This document shows, piece by piece, positions 1-9,430 of a stretch of DNA of 64,000 bases; the stretch's first letter is position 1, and each line of letters starts with the position of its first letter. A program made the translations under genes and the position numbers. The DNA is taken from positions 13,888,001 to 13,952,000 of the forward strand of contig OZ176053.1 of assembly GCA_964247055.1 (NCBI GenBank). Reading direction: 5' to 3'. The notes beneath the pieces were generated by a model, which saw nothing but the letters and a program-made list of their open reading frames with translations, searched no databases and was not told where the DNA came from. The stretch is from Paragordius varius. Its lineage: Eukaryota; Nematomorpha.

Positions 1-225
1 CATCACCTGATCAAATTTGGATTTTAGGTAGCCATTTTTATTTTTAAAATCGTATAAAATAAATTTTTTAAATATTTAAAAAAATCATAAAAATTACATT
101 TATAGTCCGATCCCCAAAATATTTGGGGTGATGATGGAACTACCATAGGGCTACCCAAAAAAAATTATGGCAACATCACCTGATCATATTTGGATTTTAG
201 GTAGCCATTTTTATTTTTAAAATCG

Positions 226-234
226 TATAAAATA
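226..234 (+). other. TATA-like motif repeated once per monomer (example copy)
   Basis: TATAAAATA follows CG in nearly every monomer, upstream of the 24-bp palindrome. It resembles a TBP site, but in a 73% A/T repeat such a string is expected often, and no transcription start can be read from sequence. The 166-bp short monomers between 29.2 and 50.2 kb lose this motif through a 7-bp deletion (CGTATATTTTTT instead). Confidence 0.3.
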
Positions 235-258
235 AATTTTTTAAATATTTAAAAAATT
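235..258. repeat. 24-bp perfect A/T palindrome (example copy)
   Basis: The left arm AATTTTTTAAAT is followed directly by its exact reverse complement, a 24-bp self-complementary block with no spacer. It recurs in most monomers at the same place. A recurrent variant, AAAAAAATCAT in place of AAAAAATTCAT (for example in the first monomer of the window), changes the last pairs. AAAAACTTC is another single-base variant that shortens the right arm. A block of this kind can form a hairpin or cruciform, or can simply be a stiff, bent A/T tract. Neither is shown by the sequence. Confidence 0.9.
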
Positions 259-284
259 CATAAAAATTACATTTATAGTCCGAT

Positions 285-301
285 CCCCAAAATATTTGGG
301 G
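285..301. repeat. CCCCAAA-ATA-TTTGGGG dyad (example copy)
   Basis: Two 7-bp arms in inverted orientation flank ATA. It is intact in the monomer class carrying TCCGATCCCC. It is broken on the left arm in the classes carrying TCTCGAAAAT, TCTCGACAAT, TCTAGAATAT, CTTGAAAAT or CTCAAAAAT, while the right arm TTTGGGG stays nearly constant. A protein-binding site is possible but unproven; it does not match the CENP-B box pattern. Confidence 0.9.
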
Positions 302-340
302 TGATGATGGAACTACCATAGGCTACCCAAAAAAAATTAT

Positions 341-352
341 GGTGACATCACC
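341..352. repeat. GGTGA-CA-TCACC dyad at monomer junction (example copy)
   Basis: Five-base inverted arms flank CA exactly where one monomer joins the next. The left arm exists in three common states across the array: GGTGA (perfect), GGCGA (one mismatch) and GGCAA (two mismatches). A rarer GGTGACACCACC form occurs at about 2,244, 2,762, 3,627, 4,144, 14,159, 15,542, 16,059, 23,155 and 23,685. These states are useful markers for tracking block copies. Confidence 0.85.
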
Positions 353-2229
353 TGATCAAATTTGGATTTTAGGTAGCCATTTTTATTTTTAAAATCGTAT
401 AAAATAAATTTTTTAAATATTTAAAAAAATCATAAAAATTACATTTATAGTCCGATCCCCAAAATATTTGGGGTGATGATGGAACTACCATAGGGCTACC
501 CAAAAAAAATTATGGCAACATCACCTGATCATATTTGGATTTTAGGTAGCCATTTTTATTTTTAAAATCGTATAAAATAAATTTTTTAAATATTTAAAAA
601 ATTCATAAAAATTACATTTATAGTCCGATCCCCAAAATATTTGGGGTGATGATGGAACTACCATAGGGCTACCCAAAAAAAATTATGGTGACATCACCTG
701 ATCAAATTTGGATTTTAGGTAGCCATTTTTATTTTTAAAATCGTATAAAATAAATTTTTTAAATATTTAAAAAATTCATAAAAATTACATTTATAGTCCG
801 ATCCCCAAAATATTTGGGGTGATGATGGAACTACCATAGGGCTACCTTAAAAAAAATTATGGCGACATCACCTGATCAAATTTGGATTTTAGGTAGCCAT
901 TTTTATTTTTAAAATCGTATAAAATAAATTTTTTAAATATTTAAAAAATTCATAAAAATTACATTTATACTCCGATCTCGAAAATATTTGGGGTGATGAT
1001 GGAACTACTATAGGGCTACCTTAAAAAAAATTATGGCGACATCACCTGATCAAATTTGGATTTTAGGTAGCCATTTTTATTTTTAAAATCGTATAAAATA
1101 AATTTTTTAAATATTTAAAAAATTCATAAAAATTACATTTATAGTCCGATCCCCAAAATATTTGGGGTGATGATGGAACTACCATAGGGCTACCCAAAAA
1201 AAATTATGGCGACATCACCAGATCAAATTTGGATTTTAGGTAGCCATTTTTATTTTTAAAATCGTATAAAATAAATTTTTTAAATATTTAAAAAATTCAT
1301 AAAAATTACATTTATAGTCCGATCCCCAAAATATTTGGGGTGATGATGGAACTACCATAGGGCTACCTTAAAAAAAATTATGGCGACATCACCTGATCAA
1401 ATTTGGATTTTAGGTAGCCATTTTTATTTTTAAAATCGTATAAAATAAATTTTTTAAATATTTAAAAAATTCATAAAAATTACATTTATAGTCCGATCCC
1501 CAAAATATTTGGGGTGATGATGGAACTACCATAGGGCTACCCAAAAAAAATTATGGCGACATCACCAGATCAAATTTGGATTTTAGGTAGCCATTTTTAT
1601 TTTTAATATCGTATAAAATAAATTTTTTAAATATTTAAAAAATTCATAAAAATTACATTTATAGTCCGATCCCCAAAATATTTGGGGTGATGATGGAACT
1701 ACCATAGGGCTACCCAAAAAAATTATGGTGACATCACCTGATCAAATTTGGATTTTAGGTAGGCATTTTATTTTTAAAATCGTATAAAATAAATTTTTTA
1801 AATATTTAAAAAATTCATAAAAATTACATTTATACTCCGATCTCGAAAATATTTGGGGTGATGATGGAACTACTATAGGGCTACCCAAAAAAAATTTTGG
1901 CGACATCACCTGATCAAATTTGGATTTTAGGTAGCCATTTTTATTTTTAAAATCGTATAAAATAAATTTTTTAAATATTTAAAAAATTCATAAAAATTAC
2001 ATTTATACTCCGATCTCGAAAATATTTGGGGTGATGATGGAACTACCATAGGGCAACCCAAAAAAAATTATGGCGACATCACCTGATCAAATTTGGATTT
2101 TAGGTAGCCATTTTTATTTTTAAAATCGTATAAAATAAATTTTTTAAATATTTAAAAAATTCATAAAAATTACATTTATAGTCCGATCCCCAAAATATTT
2201 GGGGTGATGATGGAACTACCATAGGGCTA

Positions 2230-4994
2230 CCCAAAAAAATTATGGTGACACCACCTGATCAAATTTGGATTTTAGGTAGCCATTGTTATTTTTAAAATCG
2301 TATAAAATAAATTTTTTAAATATTTAAAAAATTCATAAAAATTACATTTATAATCCGATCCCCAAAATATTTGGGGTGATGATGGAACTACCATAGGGCT
2401 ACCCAAAAAAAATTATGGCGACATCACCTGATCAAATTTGGATTTTAGGTAGCCATTTTTATTTTTAAAATCGTATAAAATAAATTTTTTAAATATTTAA
2501 AAAAATCATAAAAATTACATTTATAGTCCGATCCCCAAAATATTTGGGGTGATGATGGAACTACCATAGGGCTACCCAAAAAAAATTATGGTGACATCAC
2601 CTGATCAAATTTGGAATTTAGGTAGCCATTTTTATTTTTAAAATCGTATAAAATAAATTTTTTAAATATTTAAAAACTTCATAAAAATTACATTTATACT
2701 CCGATCTCGAAAATATTTGGGGTGATGATGGAACTACCATAGGGCTACCCAAAAAAATTATGGTGACACCACCTGATCAAATTTGGATTTTAGGTAGCCA
2801 TTTTTATTTTTAAAATCGTATAAAATAAATTTTTTAAATATTTAAAAAATTCAAAAAAAATACATTTATACTCCGATCTCGACAATATTTGGGGTGATGA
2901 TGGAACTACCATAGGGCTACCCAAAAAAAATTATGGTGACATCACCTGATCAAATTTGGATTTTAGGTAGCCATTTTTATTTTTAAAATCGTATAAAATA
3001 AATTTTTTAAATATTTAAAAAATTCATAAAAATTACATTTATAGTCCGATCCCCAAAATATTTGGGGTGATGATGGAACTACCATAGGGCTACCCAAAAA
3101 AAATTATGGTGACATCACCTGATCAAATTTGGATTTTAGGTAGCCATTTTTATTTTTAAAATCGTATAAAATAAATTTTTTAAATATTTAAAAAAATCAT
3201 AAAAATTACATTTATAGTCCGATCCCCAAAATATTTGGGGTGATGATGGAACTACCATAGGGCTACCCAAAAAAAATTATGGCGACATCACCTGATCAAA
3301 TTTGGATTTTAGGTAGCCATTTTTATTTTTAAAATCGTATAAAATAAATTTTTTAAATATTTAAAAAATTCATAAAAATTACATTTATACTCCGATCTCG
3401 AAAATATTTGGGGTGATGATGGAACTACCATAGGGCTACCCAAAAAAAATTATGGTGACATCACCTGATCAAATTTGGATTTTAGGTAGCCATTTTTATT
3501 TTTAAAATCGTATAAAATAAATTTTTTAAATATTTAAAAAATTCATAAAAATTACATTTATAGTCCGATCCCCAAAATATTTGGGGTGATGATGGAACTA
3601 CCATAGGGCTACCCAAAAAAATTATGGTGACACCACCTGATCAAATTTGGATTTTAGGTAGCCATTTTTATTTTTAAAATCGTATAAAATAAATTTTTTA
3701 AATATTTAAAAAATTCATAAAAATTACATTTATAATCCGATCCCCAAAATATTTGGGGTGATGATGGAACTACCATAGGGCTACCCAAAAAAAATTATGG
3801 CGACATCACCTGATCAAATTTGGATTTTAGGTAGCCATTTTTATTTTTAAAATCGTATAAAATAAATTTTTTAAATATTTAAAAAAATCATAAAAATTAC
3901 ATTTATAGTCCGATCCCCAAAATATTTGGGGTGATGATGGAACTACCATAGGGCTACCCAAAAAAAATTATGGTGACATCACCTGATCAAATTTGGATTT
4001 TAGGTAGCCATTTTTATTTTTAAAATCGTATAAAATAAATTTTTTAAATATTTAAAAACTTCATAAAAATTACATTTATACTCCGATCTCGAAAATATTT
4101 GGGGTGATGATGGAACTACCATAGGGCTACCCAAAAAAATTATGGTGACACCACCTGATCAAATTTGGATTTTAGGTAGCCATTTTTATTTTTAAAATCG
4201 TATAAAATAAATTTTTTAAATATTTAAAAAATTCAAAAAAAATACATTTATACTCCGATCTCGACAATATTTGGGGTGATGATGGAACTACCATAGGGCT
4301 ACTTAAAAAAAATTATGGTGACATCACCTGATCAAATTTGGATTTTAGGTAGCCATTTTTATTTTTAAAATCGTATAAAATAAATTTTTTAAATATTTAA
4401 AAAATTCATAAAAATTACATTTATAGTCCGATCCCCAAAATATTTGGGGTGATGATGGAACTACCATAGGGCTACCCAAAAAAAATTATGGTGACATCAC
4501 CTGATCAAATTTGGATTTTAGGTAGCCATTTTTATTTTTAAAATCGTATAAAATAAATTTTTTAAATATTTAAAAAAATCATAAAAATTACATTTATAGT
4601 CCGATCCCCAAAATATTTGGGGTGATGATGGAACTACCATAGGGCTACCCAAAAAAAATTATGGCAACATCACCTGATCAAATTTGGATTTTAGGTAGCC
4701 ATTTTTATTTTTAAAATCGTATAAAATAAATTTTTTAAATATTTAAAAAATTCATAAAAATTACATTTATAGTCCGATCCCCAAAATATTTGGGGTGATG
4801 ATGGAACTACCATAGGGCTACCCAAAAAAAATTATGGTGACATCACCTGATCAAATTTGGATTTTAGGTAGCCATTTTTATTTTTAAAATCGTATAAAAT
4901 AAATTTTTTAAATATTTAAAAAATTCATAAAAATTACATTTATAGTCCGATCCCCAAAATATTTGGGGTGATGATGGAACTACCATAGGGCTAC
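2230..4994 (+). repeat. Two adjacent copies of an 8-monomer block (1,382 bp)
   Basis: TATGGTGACACC occurs at 2,241 and 3,623, and the unusual TTCAAAAAAAATACATT occurs with TCA at 2,851 and 4,233. Both pairs are 1,382 bp apart, or eight monomers. The copies are similar but not identical: the first has CATTGTTATT near 2,281 and the unusual TTGGAATTTAGG at 2,611, the second lacks both. The same marker series recurs from about 14,160 (offset 11,915) and from about 23,155 (offset 20,911), so the module has been spread in the array at least three times. The edges are approximate, because monomers outside the markers are too alike to place a junction. Confidence 0.8.
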
Positions 4995-7080
4995 CTTAAA
5001 AAAAATTATGGCGACATCACCTGATCAAATTTGGATTTTAGGTAGCCATTTTTATTTTTAAAATCGTATAAAATAAATTTTTTAAATATTTAAAAAATTC
5101 ATAAAAATTACATTTATAGTCCGATCCCCAAAATATTTGGGGTGATGATGGAACTACCATAGGGCTACCCAAAAAAAATTATGGTGACATCACCTGATCA
5201 AATTTGGATTTTAGGTAGCCATTTTTATTTTTAAAATCGTATAAAATAAATTTTTTAAATATTTAAAAAATTCATAAAAATTACATTTATACTCCGATCT
5301 CGAAAATATTTGGGGTGATGATGGAACTACTATAGGGCTACCCAAAAAAAATTTTGGCGACATCACCTGATCAAATTTGGATTTTAGGTAGCCCTTTTTA
5401 TTTTTAAAATCGTATAAAATAAATTTTTTAAATATTTAAAAAATTCATAAAAATTACATTTATACTCCGATCTCGAAAATATTTGGGGTGATGATGGAAC
5501 TACCATAGGGCTACCCAAAAAAAATTATGGCGACATCACCTGATCAAATTTGGATTTTAGGTAGCCATTTTTATTTTTAAAATCGTATAAAATAAATTTT
5601 TTAAATATAAAATTCATAAAAATTACATTTATAATCCGATCCCCAAAATATTTGGGGTGATGATGGAACTACCATAGGGCTACCCAAAAAAAATTATGGC
5701 GACATCACCTGATCAAATTTGGATTTTAGGTAGCCATTTTTATTTTTAAAATCGTATAAAATAAATTTTTTAAATATTTAAAAAATTCATAAAAATTACA
5801 TTTATAGTCCGATCCCCAAAATATTTGGGGTGATGATGGAACTACCATAGGGCTACCCAAAAAAAATTATGGCAACATCACCTGATCAAATTTGGATTTT
5901 AGGTAGCCATTTTTATTTTTAAAATCGTATAAAATAAATTTTTTAAATATTTAAAAAATTCATAAAAATTACATTTATAGTCCGATCCCCAAAATATTTG
6001 GGGTGATGATGGAACTACCATAGGGCTACCCAAAAAAAATTATGGTGACATCACCTGATCAAATTTGGATTTTAGGTAGCCATTTTTATTTTTAAAATCG
6101 TATAAAATAAATTTTTTAAATATTTAAAAAATTCATAAAAATTACATTTATAGTCCGATCCCCAAAATATTTGGGGTGATGATGGAACTACCATAGGGCT
6201 ACCTTAAAAAAAATTATGGCGACATCACCTGATCAAATTTGGATTTTAGGTAGCCATTTTTATTTTTAAAATCGTATAAAATAAATTTTTTAAATATTTA
6301 AAAAATTCATAAAAATTACATTTATAGTCCGATCCCCAAAATATTTGGGGTGATGATGGAACTACCATAGGGCTACCCAAAAAAAATTATGGTGACATCA
6401 CCTGATCAAATTTGGATTTTAGGTAGCCATTTTTATTTTTAAAATCGTATAAAATAAATTTTTTAAATATTTAAAAAATTCATAAAAATTACATTTATAC
6501 TCCGATCTCGAAAATATTTGGGGTGATGATGGAACTACTATAGGGCTACCCAAAAAAAATTTTGGCGACATCACCTGATCAAATTTGGATTTTAGGTAGC
6601 CATTTTTATTTTTAAAATCGTATAAAATAAATTTTTTAAATATTTAAAAAATTCATAAAAATTACATTTATACTCCGATCTCGCTGAATATTTGGGGTGA
6701 TGATGGAACTACCATAGGGCTACCCAAAAAAAATTATGGCGACATCACCTGATCAAATTTGGATTTTAGGTAGCCATTTTTATTTTTAAAATCGTATAAA
6801 ATAAATTTTTTAAATATTTAAAAAATTCATAAAAATTACATTTATAATCCGATCCCCAAAATATTTGGGGTGATGATGGAACTACCATAGGGCTACCCAA
6901 AAAAAATTATGGCGACATCACCTGATCAAATTTGGATTTTAGGTAGCCATTTTTATTTTTAAAATCGTATAAAATAAATTTTTTAAATATTTAAAAAATT
7001 CATAAAAATTACATTTATTGTCCGATCCTCCAAAATATTTGGGGTGATGATGGAACTACTATAGGGCTACCCAATAAAAA
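4661..7080 (+). repeat. Two adjacent copies of a 7-monomer block (1,208 bp)
   Basis: ATGGCAACATC lies at 4,661 and 5,869, and ATTTTGGCGACATC at 5,351 and 6,559, both 1,208 bp apart. The matching block in the 16-17 kb region has its ATGGCAA markers at 16,231 and 17,443, 1,212 bp apart. The 4-bp difference is explained by a small deletion in one monomer at 5,605-5,612 that shortens the A/T palindrome. Near 5,392 one unit reads GTAGCCCTTTTTA instead of the usual GTAGCCATTTTTA. All monomers are otherwise standard, with no coding sequence. Confidence 0.8.
5605..5612 (+). repeat. Local 4-bp deletion in the A/T palindrome
   Basis: The usual AAATATTTAAAAAATTC reads AAATATAAAATTC here, removing four bases of the right arm and destroying the palindrome in this monomer only. 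The sister block at about 16.2-17.4 kb keeps the full form, so the loss came after the two segments were copied. Confidence 0.8.
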
Positions 7081-8960
7081 TTATGGCGACATCACCTGAT
7101 CAAATTTGGATTTTAGGTAGCCATTTTTATTTTTAAAATCGTATAAAATAAATTTTTTAAATATTTAAAAAATTCATAAAAATTACATTTATAATCCGAT
7201 CCCCTAAATATTTGGGGTAATGATGGAACTACCATAGGGCTAGCCAAAAAAAATTATGGTGACATCACCTGATCAAATTTCGATTTTAGGTAGCCATTTT
7301 TATTTTTAAAATCGTATAAAATAAATTTTTTAAATATTTAAAAATTCATAAAAATTACATTTATACTCCGATCTCGACAATATTTGGGGTGATGATGGAA
7401 CTACCATAGGGCTACTCAAAAAAAATTATGGTGACATCACCTGATCAAATTTGGATTTTAGGTAGCCATTTTTATTTTTAAAATCGTATAAAATAAATTT
7501 TTTAAATATTTAAAAAATTCATAAAAATTACATTTATAGTCCAATCCCCAAAATATTTGGGGTGATGATGGAACTACCATAGGGCTACCCAAAAAAAATT
7601 ATGGCGATATCACCTGATCAAATTTGGATTTTAGGTAGCCATTTTTATTTTTAAAATCGTATAAAATAAATTTTTTAAATATTTAAAAAATTCATAAAAA
7701 TTACATTTATAGTCCGATCCCCAAAATATTTGGGGTGATGATGGAACTACCATAGGGCTACCCAAAAAAATTATGGCGACATCACCTGATCAAATTTGGA
7801 TTTTAGGTAGCCATTTTTATTTTTAAAATCGTATAAAATAAATTTTTTAAATATTTAAAAAATTCATAAAAATTACATTTATAGTCCGATCCCCAAAATA
7901 TTTGGGGTGATGATGGAACTACCATAGGGCTACCCAAAAAAATTATGGTGACATCACCTGATCAAATTTGGATTTTAGGTAGCCATTTTATTTTTAAAAT
8001 CGTATAAAATAAATTTTTTAAATATTTAAAAAATTCATAAAAATTACATTTATACTCCGATCTCGAAAATATTTGGGGTGATGATGGAACTACTATAGGG
8101 CTACCCAAAAAAAATTTTGGCGACATCACCTGATCAAATTTGGATTTTAGGTAGCCATTTTTATTTTTAAAATCGTATAAAATAAATTTTTTAAATATTT
8201 AAAAACTTCATAAAAATTACATTTATACTCCGATCTCGAAAATATTTGGGGTGATGATGGAACTACCATAGGGCTACCCAAAAAAAATTATGGTGACATC
8301 ACCTGATCAAATTTGGATTTTAAGGTAGCCATTTTTATTTTTAAAATCGTATAAAATAAATTTTTTAAATATTTAAAAAATTCATAAAAATTACATTTAT
8401 AATCCGATCCCCAAAATATTTGGGGTGATGATGGAACTACCATAGGGCTACCCAAAAAAAATTATGGCGACATCACCTGATCAAATTTGGATTTTAGGTA
8501 GCCATTTTTATTTTTAAAATCGTATAAAATAAATTTTTTAAATATTTAAAAAATTCATAAAAATTACATTTATACTCCGATCTCGAAAATATTTGGGATG
8601 ATGGAACTACCATGCTACCCAATAAAAATTATGGCGACATCACCTGATCAAATTTGGATTTTAGGTAGCCATTTTTATTTTTAAAATCGTATAAAATAAA
8701 TTTTTTAAATATTTAAAAAATTCATAAAAATTACATTTATTGTCCGATCCTCCAAAATATTTGGGGTGATGATGGAACTACCATAGGGCTACCTAAAAAA
8801 AATTATGGTGACATCACCTGATCAAATTTGGATTTTAGGTAGCCATTTTTATTTTTAAAATCGTATAAAATAAATTTTTTAAATATTTAAAAAAATCATA
8901 AAAATTACATTAATAGTCCGATCCCCAAAATATTTAGGGTGATGATGGAACTACCATAGG
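6600..8960 (+). repeat. Source-like segment copied again at 9.4-13.1 kb
   Basis: This stretch carries rare markers, each found again downstream: TCTCGCTGAATATT (CTG at 6,684, again at 9,447), TTGTCCGATCCTCC (7,018, again at 9,781), AAATTTCGATTTTAGG (TTTCG at 7,278, again at 10,041), and GCGATATCACC (ATGG at 7,601, again at 10,364). All are exactly 2,763 bp (16 monomers) apart. Markers further right, TTTTAAGGTAGCC (8,321 and 12,465) and GGGATGATGG with CATGCTACCC (8,591 and 12,735), are 4,144 bp apart. The 1,381-bp increase equals eight extra monomers in the right copy. Confidence 0.88.
8591..8620 (+). repeat. Shortened monomer with two small deletions
   Basis: The usual TTTGGGGTGATGATGG reads TTTGGGATGATGG and the usual CCATAGGGCTACCC reads CCATGCTACCC, giving a unit about 7 bp short. 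An identical double change occurs at 12,735-12,764, so the two are copies of one event and mark the 4,144-bp segment duplication. Confidence 0.85.
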
Positions 8961-9430
8961 GCTACCCAAAAAAAATTATGGCGACATCACCTGATCAAAT
9001 TTGGATTTTAGGTAGCCATTTTTATTTTTAAAATCGTATAAAATAAATTTTTTAAATATTTAAAAAATTCATAAAAATTACATTTATACTCCGATCTCGA
9101 AAATATTTGGGGTGATGATGGAACTACCATAGGGCTACCCAAAAAAAATTATGGTGACATCACCTGTTTCAAATTTGGATTTTAGGTAGCCATTTTTATT
9201 TTTAAAATCGTATAAAATAAATTTTTTAAATATTTAAAAAAATCATAAAAATTACATTTATAGTCCGATCCCCAAAATATTTGGGGTGATGATGGAACTA
9301 CCATAGGGCTACCCAAAAAAAATTATGGTGACATCACCTGATCAAATTTGGATTTTAGGTAGCCATTTTTATTTTTAAAATCGTATAAAATAAATTTTTT
9401 AAATATTTAAAAAATTCATAAAAATTACAT
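8960..9430 (+). repeat. Linking monomers between segment copies
   Basis: About three standard monomers, mixing CCCC and CTCGAAAAT types. The one odd unit reads CACCTGTTTCAAATTTGG near 9,162, where others have CACCTGATCAAATTTGG. I saw no second copy of that change. Nothing else is present. Confidence 0.75.

Larger units (their letters stand above)
174..345 (+). repeat. Representative satellite monomer with internal landmarks
   Basis: This unit (172 bp; it lacks one G of the usual GGGCTACC) illustrates the monomer. In order it has: CATCACC at the start; TGATCA-like (here TGATCATA, a variant of the common TGATCAAA); GGTAGCC at 200-206; T-tracts; TATAAAATA at 226-234; a 24-bp A/T palindrome at 235-258; a short ATAAAAATTACATTTATA stretch; TCCGAT; a CCCCAAA/TTTGGGG dyad at 285-301; GGTGATG at 300-306; ATGGAACTACCAT at 307-319; GGCTACC at 321-327; an A8-type tract; and ATTATGGTGA leading into the next CATCACC. 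Roughly the first 110 bases are much richer in A/T than the last 65. The unit start is arbitrary, as for any tandem repeat. Confidence 0.95.
1..2230 (+). repeat. Left-end satellite segment, mostly CCCC-type monomers
   Basis: About 13 monomers, mainly with the intact CCCC dyad, later mixed with CTCGAAAAT-type units. Diagnostic variants are GATCATATTT at 182 and 527, CACCAGATCAA at about 1,216 and 1,563, TTTTAATATCG at 1,601, and a shortened CATTTTATTTTT at about 1,764. The segment from about 519 to 1,900 reappears near 21,085-22,300. GATCATAT recurs at 21,093 (offset 20,566), and TTTTAATATC at 21,993 and the shortened T-tract at 22,157 (both offset 20,392). The difference is one monomer, gained on the left or lost on the right. 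No gene is present. Confidence 0.9.

Noticed and set aside
226-236. TATA box plus AATAAA poly(A) signal as a real transcription unit
   Set aside because: Both strings are expected often in sequence this rich in A/T and occur in every monomer with no gene attached. Kept only as a low-confidence motif.
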